Of a stretch of 64,000 bases of DNA, positions 49,576-63,444 are shown piece after piece. Every line of letters begins with the position of its first letter. Position 1 is the first letter of the stretch. A model generated the notes under the pieces. That model had not been told where the DNA came from and ran no database searches. It saw only the letters and a program-made list of their open reading frames with translations. The stretch covers positions 16,482,131 to 16,546,130 of the forward strand of contig CM040742.1 of assembly GCA_022829145.1 (NCBI GenBank). The letters are read 5' to 3'. The translations under genes were made by a program, and so were the position numbers. Source of the DNA: Albula goreensis. Taxonomy: Eukaryota > Chordata > Actinopteri > Albuliformes > Albulidae.

Positions 49576-52505
49576 ATCACTATTTTGAACCATACTCTCA
49601 TCTCACCTTCTGCCCTCCTCAGAGAGAGCAGGTTTTACAATTCTGGGAAAATGGACTTCCTCACTCTGAACTCTAGATTCTATGAACGCTCAACTCCTCA
49701 TGGTTTTCTGGAGCATACCATGTAATTGCTAATGCAGGGGACATGGGTTTTTATGCTGTTAGTCAATCTAACAGCTATGCACTCACTCCAAACCGAATCA
49801 CCCCCCTGCCCACTCTCCTCCCCCTCATAGTACAAGCTGATCCTGGAAAGATGTTGGCAGTCAGCTGTTTTATGTTTTGTTATGCACTGCCTCAATTTAT
49901 TGCCCATAAATTCTTGACCTTTTGTAAATGTTGTGCTAATCTCAATTACATTTTTTTAATTCTTAAGCAATAAGCGTTGCATCTGCCCATAGAGACTGAC
50001 TGCAGTCAGCACACAGGAAGTAGCAGGAAGTTGACACCGCAACAGCTTGTCAGCCTGGGACATAGCAAGCTGAAAGCACAGACTTCTTATCATCAGTTTT
50101 TTGTTTCTATTGTTTAAATTTTTGTAGGGTAGCGGAGTAGAGTAGTGTTTGTGTAGAGCTTTGCAGATTCAGTTCCCAGGTGGTGAATCACTGCTTTACA
50201 TTTCCTCTTTTTCTTGATTTTTTTGCATGTACAAAAAAATAAATAAATAAATAAATAAATACACACACTCTGCCGTTTCATAATTTATCCATCAGATTTA
50301 AATATTTGTGGAAAGCTCTCACTGGGCTATTTTAAGTAACAGATGAGAATTTTGCTGGCTGCATATAAATCATATTTCATTATTAATTATGGAATAAATA
50401 ACAAGTTGAACTTCAGTAAATGCCCATGGTAACCTCTGCCTTGAACAAATAATGATATGATTGATCTCAGGTACTTTACATGAATTTCCAATCATTTGAT
50501 GTGCAAAATGAAATTAATAGATTAGAATAGAATAGAATAATGTATAAATTCATAACGGACAGATATTACATGTGACCACTGCACCCATATAAAATGGAAC
50601 AGTTTTGTGGTTCCAAGAATTATTTACTCCACCACTGCCTGAAAATGACACCACAAAGAAAGATCATTTCAGCAGCCCACCCTGAAAACACCTTTGGTCT
50701 AATTTATGAATTACTGTGCATTCAATATCGAGGCTCTGTTTGGTCTCACACCTCACCAGAAACAATCACTCTTAGACAGTGCAGCTTCCTTGTAAGCAGT
50801 CATTAAAAAACCATGTGGTTGGTTTGCTACCTGGCCATAGGGAACAATTATCTGGGTTTCCAATGCCAATTGAAACCCAGCAACAGAGCCCAGCTGTATG
50901 GTGGGATTATGGGGGATTACAGCCTGAGCTTCACAGGCAAAATTTCATTTTCCACTGGAGCCCCTGTCAGACAGTAGTGTTATAGATTCTACAATTTATG
51001 CTACCGTCGTGATAGTGTGGAACATGCCTGGCACACAAAATTCTGTATGGAACTTGCAATAGTTAGCTGGGAAAATACAAAAATAATAATTAGAGATAAT
51101 CATTTTACCCAAGGATTTTAAACTAATGAGGTTAGTCATCACATCCACCACCAATAGACTTTAATTCTCTTTAATGTCTATATTAACAATTAATTAAAGT
51201 ATGCAGTGTTTATAGATCCTTCTTTAATTCTATAGTATGAACTTTCTTCCCTAATGTGTTTATTAAATATTCAAAGGCAACTCTTTGTTGAGTCTTTGTT
51301 GACATTTGTACGGTTTGAGTAATTGCTATTATTACCACAAACCTACAAGTCTGTTCACAGTATCCTTTCTCCAATGTGGTGCAACACCATGATGCTTCAC
51401 ACAGTGAACGCTATTGTTCATTTATTTCAGCAAAGGCTTAAAGTACTTTGGTTCATATCAGTGAAAGGGAACATAATTATTTCATCCTGCATGATATCAC
51501 TTTAATTCAATAGTGTAATTCATCCACATCTTCACAAATACAAGAAGTAAGGCTGGATACAAAATGCCTACCAGTATGCCAAAGTGAATTATTTTCCATT
51601 GCAGACAGACTGCAACTGAAAAAGTAGACTGAGCTTAAGGGTGGTTAACTCTTCAAGACAGGTAAGCCTGCCAGAGATACAACCATCCGCCTCTAAACTG
51701 TATCAAAAATGGCTTTTCAAAAAGTATCTTAAACTCCAACGGCTTTTCTTTTTCCTCACATTAGTGTCACACTCCCCCATTCCTACAGTAATGGAGAAAA
51801 ATACCACACAACTGTGGTATAATGTCATTTAACAATATCCTAGAGGGAACAAAAGAAAATGATTCACTACTCCCTGCTACCTGAGTACCATAAATGTCCA
51901 GTACACGGTAAATGCATACTTTTTCAAAGCCACATTTTCCCTCCATTGGTACCTCTTGCGTCAGTTCTAGTTTGAAGCTGTCTGTGTTATGCCATTTCAT
52001 TTGGTCTTCCTAAGCCAATATCTAAGCCGTGTTTCTTTTAACAATATAATCATTACTCATAATGCAAGCCAACTGTCAATGTAGTCAAATGCTAATCAAG
52101 AACTATCTCACTGTTGTGTCATCCACAGTTGTAAAAATGCTATGTTATTGTTATTTATGTTCTTCTATTATTAGTTATTGTTAGTTATTTTCAAAATAAT
52201 TGATTTATTTGAGGTAAGATAAAATATGTAATCTTTTAGGATTTAGTTAGGTCAGCTAAATAATCACAGGAACCGCCAATCAGCTGATTAATGGTTACAT
52301 TGCTGTGAGAATGAGGATCATAATTCATCATTTATTTCATTGTTAGGTGTTATGATGCATATTGTCGTGGTGAAATTTTAATTTTTGACAGAAAAAGAGA
52401 TCGCTTACTTTCTCCCTGTTTCCCTTCAAGTTAATCTCAGGTGTGGTGTACACAAAAAATGTCTTTTATGTTTTTTATTCCTTTGTAAAAAAAAAAAAAC
52501 AAAAC
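48660..52505. other. Intergenic; paired GA/TC tracts and AAAT repeat
   Basis: A (GA)n tract at 49292-49318 and a (TC)n tract at 49544-49569 form an inverted pair 230 bp apart. An (AAAT)n run lies at 50236-50261. At 50126-50205 GTAGCGGAGTAGAGTAGTG and GATTCAGTTCCCAGG resemble a worn SINE head. No gene recognised. Confidence 0.45.
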
Positions 52506-52514
52506 AATGTGCTG

Positions 52515-52610
52515 TTTCTGGGTGTAAAATTCAACAGGAGGGTGTCATTTCTGGGTGTAAAATTCAACAGGAGGGTGTTGTTTTTTGGTATAAAATTCAA
52601 CAAGCTGTTA
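52515..52610. repeat. 33-bp tandem repeat, three units
   Basis: TTTCTGGGTGTAAAATTCAA followed by CAGGAGGGTG occurs at 52515 and 52548, with a degenerate third copy from about 52581. Because 33 is a multiple of three, a minus-strand frame shows a repeated 11-residue peptide; I regard this as incidental. Confidence 0.9.
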
Positions 52611-52614
52611 CAAA

Positions 52615-55600
52615 GAATGTAGTAAAATAAAAGCACAATGTGTATAATACTGCTTTCTGAGTCTGGCATTGAGCACTAATGGGCCCAGTGGCTCAAAATC
52701 AATGCACAAACCATTTGTTCTCCACGTGATGCTGTTTTCACAATTAAACTCAGTAGGGGCTTATAGTTAGGAATGGCATAATTAATTCAAGTTCGTGTCA
52801 GGCCAGGGAAAGACGGAATGTTCAAGACTATTCTGAACAGCATCCTCTAAATTGACTATTAATTTATTTGGAACTATTGGAACATGGAAAAAACCAGCAA
52901 AGGAACATCACTCTGCTGCTATACAAATAAATTCACTGAAAGTGAGAAGGAAAGCAGAGAAAAACTCAACATAAGCAACCTTCAGCCGCAGACAGTTACA
53001 GTGATGCAGGTTCAGGTCACTAATTGAATAAAACAAAGATGGACAGACAGCAGAGTGCAGTACAGATGAAATAATACAGTAGGTACTGCATTATACAAAT
53101 ATAGTATATATTGCATTAAATTATAATTTCCCTTATGTAGACAAAACCACTGTGTGTACTACATGTAGGAGGCATCAATATTACATATAGCAACATATTT
53201 CTGTTGTGGTTCAGTTCTCTGTATGATTAGATTATTAGATTCTTGAACTCAACTAGAACTTTTGTTCTCTACATGATGTGATAATCACTCATTGGAGATT
53301 GAGATAAGTACATCAATGTATTTAGTGATCAATCGGGTGCATCTTACAGCTAGCTTTTCATTCTGCTGTTCTGGAGCATATTTCTTAAATATTTGATTAG
53401 CATGCTTCCATAAATGCACAGTGATAAATACATTACAGGGTCCTCATTTATTAATCTGTGTGCATGAAAAGATTTGTGAGTGCACTCTGTGTCATTTTGT
53501 GATTTATTAAAATTTAAATTCACATGTGACTTCAGACCAGGTGTACACACACCTGATGTTCAGAAAGTTGTATGGAAAGCCATTGACATGCTCTGTTCAA
53601 TTGTTAAATACAATAGGAGATTCTGTATGTTTGAGCCTACAGTGCAGTGGTCATTGAAAAGGCTTTGCTACACCACTTTCAGGAGAATGAACCTTCAGAC
53701 AACATAAATGCGTCTGGAAGGAGTTTAATATGATGTAGCGAGTTGTATATTGGTATAGACATTGATCTTGGGCAGCGTCATGCCTCACTATTTTTTAGGA
53801 TGAAGTGATCCCCAACTTGACTGTTATAAGAGAGGGTGAAAAGCAGAAGAAAGGGAAGTAGACTTGAAGGTGGAGATGGGGAGGGGGAGGGATGCCGGAA
53901 ACAGAGAGCGTGATGGGAGATAATGTACGTAACAAATTAATACCTGCGCAGACAACTGGATTGTACAGATACTGGTGTTTAAGTGAAGGGTTGTCTGAAG
54001 GTTATCTCTCCCGAAATTTGTTTTAACAGACTCCAATTATTCCAACAAATGACTGGAAAACCACAATCAATCAGCACTTATAGTCACATGTCATACAAAC
54101 ATCTGGATAGTTATGTATTATTTACAGAAGTAATAAACCAGAACAAACAAAGAGTGCAGTGAAAGAATACAATGCACTTTTAAATAGGTGCATTATTTTT
54201 TCGAAAATAAACACAAAGCTCAACTGCAGGGTTTTGATATGGTTGAAAAATTCAATGATGCAACACATACAAGTGACTAACATTTGCCTACTAATAAATC
54301 AAATGGGTAAGACATGATTATACTATTATCACATCCATGCATTTGTGTCCAAAAGGCTTTTATTAAAGTAAGAAAATTAATGAATAATCTGCATTTTGAA
54401 GATGAACTATTCTTTTATATCAATCTAACTGGGTATTTACCACTTGTAACAGGAGTAGATGTCTGAGTGCCAATTCTGCACAGCATTTTAGGAAGTGATG
54501 CTCAGTTTATTTTTCCCTTTAAAATTAATATTGACACATAACAGAATATGAAGTATTATGCTTCTCAAGTTCAGCTGTCCAAAGGATCTGAAAAGTACAT
54601 AGTCAGGAAAAGACAACTTAATGCATTAATTGTTTTGATTTAATGCAATAATGAAAACAACATTGATTTTTTGTTTTGTTTTGCTTCTTGTACTTGAATT
54701 TCACCTGAACCACAGCTTGGCAAACACTAGAAATCAATTCCACTCTACTGAATCAAAAAGGTAGCTGCCAACATTGACTGAAAATAACAGCTTTCATTTT
54801 TTGAATCCCTTTTTCTCATATAACCAGGTTTTTTTCCTCAAATAACATGGGTAGACTCTAAATTGATACAACACATACATTCTGTCACTATTATTTTATT
54901 ATGCCCTTAGACATAAGTCATAGAGCTGGCATTTTCGGTTTTCAGCTCCACTGCATTGTGGTTATTGGTTCAGTAGGATCTGTCACTTTGAACATTTATT
55001 TGATTAGCCTACATTCTTCTTTAGAGTGACTTGTACGACTGAAATTTTACATTGTACCCATTAATGCAGTTGGATTCCTTTTCTTAAGCTGGGGAAATAT
55101 TATGTTTTAAAGAATTTCCTCTAGCGCATGTGATCTTAATTGCTTGTTAATTTGGTTTGATTTATGAAACTGCATGGGGATATGTTAAAATATAAATACC
55201 TCCAGTGACCCTGCAACTTTTGACTCCAAAAAAAGTTAAGAGAAAAGCAGAAACAGCAAGAAAGGGGACAAAGTTCATCTTCACCTTCTCTCAGGTATTC
55301 CTCCTCACTCATACTCTCTGTTGGAGCCATCTGTCTCTAACCTATAAAAATTCACTTAAGAATCTCTTCGGTGTCTGTCCATTCGCCTCCCTCACTGTTA
55401 CTCGTCACATGCTCATTCAGCAAGGTTTGAAATGCCAGACACTGACCTTTTGGAGATGCTGAGAATGCACAGTGCTAGCGTTTAATGTCATATCATTACA
55501 GCGGGAGCGTCTGCTTCCGGACCATTCATATTTGCTAGACTCAAACAAAAAACGACAGATGGACCACTCTTTTTTTCTTTCTTCAAAAAGCTGTATGAAC

Positions 55601-55865
55601 ATTGAGGAACTCTTGTTGAACTGTTCACCATAAAGTCTTCAACATTCTGTTTTGTCTATTACATAAAGTGATAACCTATGAAAAATTACATAATAATGTC
55701 TCACTGAAAGAACTGATGAACATATGTTATAACATAACATATTTACGCTGAGACAATGCAAGTATCACATGCAAGTTTTTGACCCCTGTTAACATTAAAA
55801 TATGTATTTTCCATAATATTTTGCAATTATTACTTGGAATAAGTTATTGGGTATTGCAATGTTTA
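52615..55865. other. Intergenic with one 14-bp inverted pair
   Basis: AACCTTCAGACAAC at 53690-53703 is repeated inverted at 53990-54003, enclosing 286 bp. No target duplication or known transposon terminus accompanies it. No gene recognised in the rest. Confidence 0.4.
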
Positions 55866-55870
55866 TTACT

Positions 55871-55884
55871 GTTGCCTGGGTAAC
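55871..55884. promoter_or_regulatory. X-box (RFX) motif
   Basis: GTTGCCTGGGTAAC matches the RFX X-box consensus GTTRCC..GGYAAC closely. Function is not demonstrated. Confidence 0.35.
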
Positions 55885-56550
55885 AGTTATGACAGGTAAA
55901 ATTTTGCTGGATTTATACAATACAGTTCAAGTGAAGAATTACCAATAGTTTATCTAAATAAGCGCAAAAAGGTTTTCCATCATACATTTATACCAACTCC
56001 TCGTATATCTTCCATCAGAGATAACACAAAGACATAGCGCCTGCTGTGTACCAACTCTGCTGTGCACTAGCTGAAGGAGAATGCGGACACCCGCAGGGGT
56101 GCCCTGTCAAACGTGTGGTACAGCTGCAGAGGCACCCACTGCAATGCGTGAGTGGGTAAGCCGGCACTGTGTGAGCCCGAGAAAGCAGATCCAAACTCAG
56201 CCTGATGCTTTTTATAACTTTGTGAAGAAACAGATGAACACACCTACTGCAAACCCGCACTGAATAAGGAATGAGGAGAAGCAACGCCCTGCTTTTAGGC
56301 CAGAATAAAATACAAGTACATCAGCATGACATCTTCCCTTCAGCCACATCTCTCCAAATGTTGATTTGCCAAATGAGACAGCAGTTGGATTAAAGTTGTT
56401 GTGTTGAAGCATGAGTCATTTACATGTTATCCCATTTATCATTTTCTTGGAAATGTGCTATATAAGGAAGAGAGACACTTTGGCACACAAATTTTTTTGC
56501 AGATGTAATTTAATGTTATGGCTGAGCTTTCAGTTAGCAGACCTTCATAA
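55885..56550. other. Intergenic, no feature recognised
   Basis: No supported feature apart from an AP-1-like TGAGTCA near 56413. Confidence 0.35.
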
Positions 56551-56555
56551 GAGCT

Positions 56556-56591
56556 GTTTAAAACCACAGTGAGACCACTGTGGTTTTAAAC
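56556..56591. repeat. Perfect 16-bp inverted repeat with 4-base loop
   Basis: GTTTAAAACCACAGTG at 56556-56571 and its exact reverse complement at 56576-56591 are separated only by AGAC. There is no T-run after the stem that would mark a polymerase III or bacterial-style terminator. Confidence 0.9.
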
Positions 56592-56599
56592 CTGAATAT

Positions 56600-58060
56600 C
56601 AATTCATTCTCTGTAAATACTGAATGAGCAATAAAGTAATTACATCACCAATTAGTGACACTACTACATTGAATCAATCACCTACAATGATACAGTGCAA
56701 TACAATTACAGACAAGGGAAAAGGGATTTTTCGAGTGAGACAGAAATCTCAACTGAGATTTCTTTCTTCTTCTGAGATTCCTTTGAAATTTCTGCTTTTC
56801 ATTCTAAAGTAGAGTAGCCTTTACATCAATAAAAAGACTGAAAAAGAGGTCTAGAGGATCAGATTAGTTTTTTTATGTCACTTTCAGTGACATATTTCAT
56901 AGTTCTGAAAGACCCCCATTGCTAATATGTCTGTATCTTTGACCTATTCCACTTTAGATTACAAAATGAATAAAAATTTAATTGAAAAAAATATGAACTG
57001 CTAATGACAGGCAGTCTGGTTGGTTTTCTGATACTTTTATAACTCTTCTCAAACTGCTTTGTGTAACCTAGGGATAAAGCTTTATTTCAAGAAAATAAAA
57101 AACACACACTGGCTTTTCAATGACATCACATGAAAATGGTGGGGCGAGATTACTGTGAAACAAACAAGATCTAGTATCTTATAAGATATTTCTAATGTTT
57201 TACATTCAGAATCTGATGCCACTATTATAATATAAATGCCTAAAATATTTAGGGTCTGTACATGTTCTCAACATTCAATGTATCAAACCGTATAAATTCA
57301 AGTATTAAGTCATTGTTTCTTAGCTTGAAAATTGACCCTTGGAGAGAATCCCTAAGCAAATGCTACTGATTGACTTGGCCTATGGAGCGACAACATGCAC
57401 TCTGACTCATTTTGTTTTGACAGCTCAGCATATTTTTTTTGTTGTTGTGACTCAATTCAAATTTCCTCAACATTCACAACTTACCACACAAAATATTCTT
57501 TTTTTAAATCATGTTTATGAATACTCTTGAACACTGCCACAGTATTGGCAAATAAGAAGACTTCATACAGCTGAGTCATGTATTATGCATCTACCACTGT
57601 TAGATCAATTCTGGGAGGTGTATGACATGAAGGTATGCTGCATGTATTGGAGGAACTACTGCGTGAGGAGCATAGCAGCAAAGCATGCTCAAATGTGGTC
57701 AGATTCTTTGATAAAACCTTATTGCCAGATACTCTGTGCAGTGACTCATTGTAAAGAAACATATTTTTACAGTTATCCAATGGGCTTCTAATGTTCTGAA
57801 AATTGCTTCAGGGGGATTTGATGTATTCCACAGCATACAGGTTGTACACAAGCAACCAATCATACCTAACTAAAACCAGCTAATCACTTTGTGTGACTCC
57901 AGTAATGCAATTGCATCCCCCACTTAATGACATGAGTCTATATATAGAATACACCAGGCTTTTTCTCCACAGGAGAAGGTACGACATATACTGACTGTTA
58001 GCAGGCCACAGCCATTATTCCTGTAGTTAATATCATTAAAGAAGTCTTCACATGTTGGGA
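56600..58060. other. Intergenic, no gene recognised
   Basis: A small near-palindrome GAAATCTCAACTGAGATTTC lies near 56745-56765. Otherwise AT-rich sequence without features. Confidence 0.4.
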
Positions 58061-58064
58061 ATTA

Positions 58065-58065
<1 letters not shown>

Positions 58066-58117
<52 letters not shown>

Positions 58118-58126
58118 ATATATATA
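58066..58126. repeat. Compound (AT)n(GT)n(AT)n microsatellite
   Basis: About 19 AT units, about six GT units and a further AT stretch. Confidence 0.95.
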
Positions 58127-58129
58127 ATG

Positions 58130-60995
58130 ATGATAATGATGGAGCAGAAGTTTTCTCAGCTCTGTGTTGGTCAGATTGTATGAACAGTTGAATGTGTTTA
58201 GTTTGTTTGACATTGAGACTTCCTCTCTCAAGTTTGATAAAAAATCTGTTGGCAAGACACATTTTAGTGAAAAATACTCATAATATTATTGTAGTAATAA
58301 GCAGGATTTGAGTTGCATTGATTTAATGGTATGATGTTCAACACATTTTGGGTAAATCCCCTTTAGCATTCTGCTAAAGATGTGCAAATGTATACACTGG
58401 AAAGATGTCAATAGAAATGGAGCCACAAACTCTAAAAAAGATAATCCATCAGTAGAGATGGCTGAATGCCTAATACGTACATCAAAGGCGCTCCTCAATT
58501 AATCTGTTTATTATGTACATTAGTAGGAAGTTTGATTATCCCATGCCCCATAGACTAGTAATAACCTTTTAGCTACACATATTTAAATGATAATTTGACA
58601 GGATGATGCACTTACATTAATACACTTGAATGTAATTTTCATGAGTGGAAGAGAATCTCATGTCTTCTGTACCTTCAGGAGATCCTGTCAGAGGTAGAGG
58701 AAGGTAGGTATTGGAAACTAAATGTTCCTTCTTAACTTGATGGATGAGGACCTTCAACAAGGACCAAAATAACAAATCAAATTCTTATTTCTTTCCATCA
58801 AAGTCTGTGGCAGATGTTCCCATATTAAATCATATCTCTGAACTCTGAGGTGTATGAGTGTGTATTTTTTTATTGTTTTAGCTACTGTCTTCGCTTTTAC
58901 TTCTTATGTCACTGGTCACACAGAGCTTTGAGCTTTGCTTGAGAAACATCTCTGTTGCAAAAGATATTAAGAAATCTCTTACTTGATGAACTGTAGGATT
59001 TAGCCCTTCTTTCACTAGCTGAACTTCTTACCTCCTAAATTCCAAGTCTGTATTCCAGATGTATAAGATTTCATAATTTGTGCAAAATCAGAGATTTCTC
59101 AATTTTTATTTTTTCCCCATGGTATGATTGTTCCAGGCCAGGGTGAAGTATGCTTGAAAGATTTAACATTGGAGCTGAGTGGTGTCAGATTTCAGTTCCA
59201 AGGGCAAGTCATTGTTTAGCTAATCAGTTGAATCTTGAATGTTTTTAATATCTATGTGGCAGAATGCTTACAGATTAGCAACCGCACTGTATGGGCCATT
59301 ATGTGTAAGTGAAACTTCTGATTCTCTGAAGGGGAGGCTTAGGGAAGCAACTTTGTTATTCCATGTTTCTAGAAGGACTGCTTAAACTGATGATTTTGAA
59401 AGCCTGAAAATGTGTTTAGATTGGCAAAAATCTTCTGATGGTTAAGGATCATTTGTTATTGTGTTGATAAGTACACAAGATGTTGAAAAAGTGGAAAAAT
59501 CTTTAAAATCTCACATATCCCTGTACTGCTTTCCAATCTCTCACCATCCACTCAGAACGCGTTTGATGTAATGTTTTACTTCTTACTTTGTTCTACAACT
59601 AAAATAGAAAAATAAAATAATTATAGCTGCTATTAGTTGTGTTGCCATTTTGATCCAACCTCCTCTGCGGCAGCACTTAAGAGCATCCGACGCAAAGCCA
59701 ACGCTATCCACTAAATCTGAATTTATTTCTGAGCAGCTGCTTATGATCTCATTGCATTTCTTTTTAAACTCACAGTATCATTTTTAGTTTTCATTATTTT
59801 TCTTGCTCATACTCCCACAGACACAAAGAACTCAATCCAAACCTGAGTTATGTGCAGCTGAAGTGTATTCGCTTCCTAAAAAAATCAGGCTTCTTAGAGT
59901 TATCATTGCACAGAAAATGTACTTAAGAGGCGTGTAACTCAGATCAGCATATGGCCCATAATTGCCCATAGTATTATCCCAGGGTGGAGCATTGCAGTTA
60001 GTGGGGACTGTCCTCATGTCACTGTATGCTAGCAGTTCCTTTGTGCATTTAGTTTGCTCATGCTAACTGCTCATAAGGTACATTCCTTCTTTGCCAAAGT
60101 TGCACAGCTGTGATAACTGCATGCACTCCATAACAAATGCTGCCTTCTGACTGTAAGTACTGGGGCAGGTGAGATCTCATTGAACTAAAAATGGGAGGGG
60201 CTACCACATAATACAGTGTCACAATGTGGACCACTGACTGCATTGGCTGTGGAGAAAACCCTTTTAAGACAGTTGAAACAAGTCAATGACTGACGGCTGC
60301 ATGTAGCCCCTGAACCCTTATTTCAGCCATCTTTATTAACTGTGGTTGGATGTAATGATGAGCGTGAATGAGATGTTCCAAACTGGATGGGGAGATAAAA
60401 AAGGTTAAAAAAAGATGGAACTCAGTCTTTGAGAATCCCCTTGTATTTTTTTTTGTGTGACTGTAAAAATACTTACTACAGCTGACTTATAGTATTATAT
60501 TCTGGTGACATAAAAATATTTAACATAAAAAAGAATGGAATTATAATCTCTGTCTCAGAGGGTTTTTTTTTTTTTTTTTGCTACGTGACAGTTAGTTACC
60601 AAATATGCCGAAGCATAGACTTGTCATTCAGGAATATTCCGGAACTTGTCTATAACTATAAATTTCCAGAGGCCACAGTGTTAGCAAACTACAAAAATTA
60701 GAGAATTAAAAGCAATTAGACTTGTGTTGGCATTAAATAGACAAGAATTTGTCTAATAGACAGTAATTGTGGGGACATTTCAGTGGGAAGGAACCTGGGT
60801 TCATCTTTTTTTTCCCCCTGACGGCAGTAAATGAGTGCCAATAGCAAAGCAGTCAAAGGCTGATCTTTATTCATGTGGTTTATTCTGTGGTTTGAGTTCA
60901 GCTGAACTTTACATAGACACAAAAGGCATAGATGCAGATGTACAAAATGTTATATATGTGGGTCAGTGTGCACATGCTTGTGCCTGTATTTGTGA
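58130..60995. other. Intergenic, no gene recognised
   Basis: A run of about 19 T lies near 60561-60579. Nothing else recognised. Confidence 0.4.
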
Positions 60996-60999
60996 GTGG

Positions 61000-61000
<1 letters not shown>

Positions 61001-61032
<32 letters not shown>
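61001..61032. repeat. (TG)n microsatellite
   Basis: Sixteen TG units without interruption. Confidence 0.95.
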
Positions 61033-61033
<1 letters not shown>

Positions 61034-61034
61034 C

Positions 61035-63270
61035 TGCATGCACATATGTGTGGTTGTGCATTTCTCACACCTGCTTCTTAGTGATTACAGCTCGTACAGC
61101 ATAACTGCTTCTGCCTGTGCTGCATTTTTTCAGTAAAATGTGTATGAAAATTAGAGTCAAGGCCTATCAGACTGTCACACACATGACTCAAATTCATATT
61201 TCCTACTCACCCAAACTGTGCTCTCTCACTCAACTCAAGAATGAGGAACACAGAATATTCCATAATGTACTGTTGGTGGTTTTGAGCCTTTTTTCTCATA
61301 TGACCCGAAAATAAAATTGTTATGTTTGTTATGTTTGATGTCTATATCTTTTGTTCATGCCATATAATTCACATATTGATTTCATGGAATATACCTGAGA
61401 GAACTCCATATTCCTGGAAGGGACAGTCATCAGGCTAATTAATACAGCTGTTTCCATAGTAATGTTTTTCTGATGCTGGCCAGCTGTAGTTTTGGTTGCA
61501 AGGCTGTTCATTCAATAACATTTGCTTGAATACTGTGAAAGTTAATTGTTGTTTCACAATGGTTCAGGTCCAGAAAGGATTGTTATTGCTCACCTGCCAT
61601 GAGATATGTTTTAGTATGCATTATAAATGTGACGTGGAAATGATTTGTCTTGTGCAAATCACAGGACATTACTTTTCATTACACACATCTTCCCAGCTTT
61701 TCCCAACCTGATGAAAAGCACTACGTGTTAGTGGAATCAGACTACTTCCATCCAGTGTACCTAAATTGATTTGTTTTTGCTTTATAGCTTCATAATCATT
61801 TTATTCCCAATATGGATTTGAGAATTACAAATCAATTTATACGTTTCCATTATAGCTTACAGCATTTTTGAGTAAACCCACTGATTTACTTAATTACCTC
61901 AAAACGAATTACAGCTTTATTCTGCCATTAAGCATGACTGCACATTATGAAAACAAGTGACAGTTAGAATATAATCCCTTAAAAACTTATTTAACTCCCC
62001 GATGTGTCACAGCCATGTACAGTGAGCCTGAAATCAGGCAGCCGCTGGATGCAGTGAGTCACTGATCACTTTACTCCACACAGCAAACAGTCGCATGACA
62101 GAGGAGGGTTTGTGCTCCAGCAGATAGGTGTGACTCTCACTTTACTGTCATTCGTGCTCATGGCATAATTCATATACACACAATTTAACTTTAGTCTAGT
62201 AGTAAAACAAATTCTGTAAAAAAATGTAGAGCAGCTCAGCAGTAAGCAATATCGCTCTAGTCAGAGTCATACGGAAATGGGAAATGGGTTTCCGTGAGAC
62301 AGTGCTTTATTAAACCAAATTATTGGTTTTACAGTTGCCATGGGGAGACCAGTCATGGATCAGGGACTGCATCATTCTGCAGTATGACAGCATCAGCCAG
62401 AGAAGCAGACACGCCACAGGTCAAACATCAGACCTCATCATTTCAACAGCTTTGTGCCTGCGTGGTTTGACATGTTCGTACAGACTCCCATGGTTGTCTG
62501 TCCATGATGTAATTTTATAAATACAGTTTTCATCAATGCACAGGACCCGTCTTTAGACCTTGTACATGCCTAACCAGTCAACTATTTTCTTGAGATAACT
62601 GATGAGTAATAAAAAATCAGTAGTTGTGCAACCCCTAGTTTACACACAGCGTCTTGCTCCTTTTCTGCTTTACATGCCATTGAGAATGAAATTTGCAGCA
62701 CAAACATGAGTTATGAATGTAGCCCTGGGTGGGTTCATGTCTTAAGCTCCCTGTCATATTGGGGCTGTTAGTGCATTATTTTCCTCCTCCAGTTTTGCGG
62801 TTAGTGTCTGGCTGCTTACTTGTCTTAGTCTGTTACAGCATTTGTAAATTCTCTATGGAGGCAGGTTGTGATATGGGCAGGTTTACTTTTTTATTAAGAA
62901 ACTGGCAAAATCACTCTGTGTAGAATGACAGTATTTCCCAAAGCTTAATACAGGACACAAATCAAAATAAATAATCCCATATGCAGCAAGCTGTACACAA
63001 GATATTGGTTGACAGAATAATTGATGAGTGGGGTGGGTAAGTGGGGGTGCCGGCAAAATTATTGAGGAGAGAGGAGGAGTACAAAACACACAAAGCAAGT
63101 ACCTCGTGAATTCCCCTCTTACTAATGGAACAGTGTAATTTAGTTTGGCATTTTAATCGTTCTTCCAAAAAAGCTGGTGGGACTGCCTTGGGAAAAATGG
63201 CATGTCTGGTCAACCTAAGTCTCTGTTGTAGTGAATGATCACTATTGTTTGTTCTATTAATATGCATTAT
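61035..63270. other. Intergenic, no gene recognised
   Basis: Includes a short inverted repeat AAACCAA/TTGGTTT near 62312-62330 and an RFX-like GTTTCCATAGTAAT near 61450. No gene or transposon recognised. Confidence 0.4.
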
Positions 63271-63277
63271 TATTTGG

Positions 63278-63411
63278 CTGGGATTCAATCAACATTTGTC
63301 CTTAACTTTGGCTCACAGTTAAAAGAGAGAGTTCAGTTCTATGTAAAGTTGGCAAGTTTGGCTTATTCAGTTGTGAGTAAAAGTTAAGGACAAATTTTGA
63401 TTGAATCCCAG
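63278..63411. mobile_element. Foldback MITE, 134 bp, 40-bp terminal inverted repeats
   Basis: The left end CTGGGATTCAATCAACATTT followed by GTCCTTAACTTTGGCTCACA is matched at 37 of 40 positions by the reverse complement of the right end. The core between the arms is only about 54 bp, so no transposase is encoded. I see no clear target-site duplication, so the superfamily is undetermined. Degenerate relatives of the right end occur at 39411-39448 and 20268-20313. Confidence 0.8.
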
Positions 63412-63444
63412 GCTATGAATGAATGTCTGCTTTTCATCAGAAAA

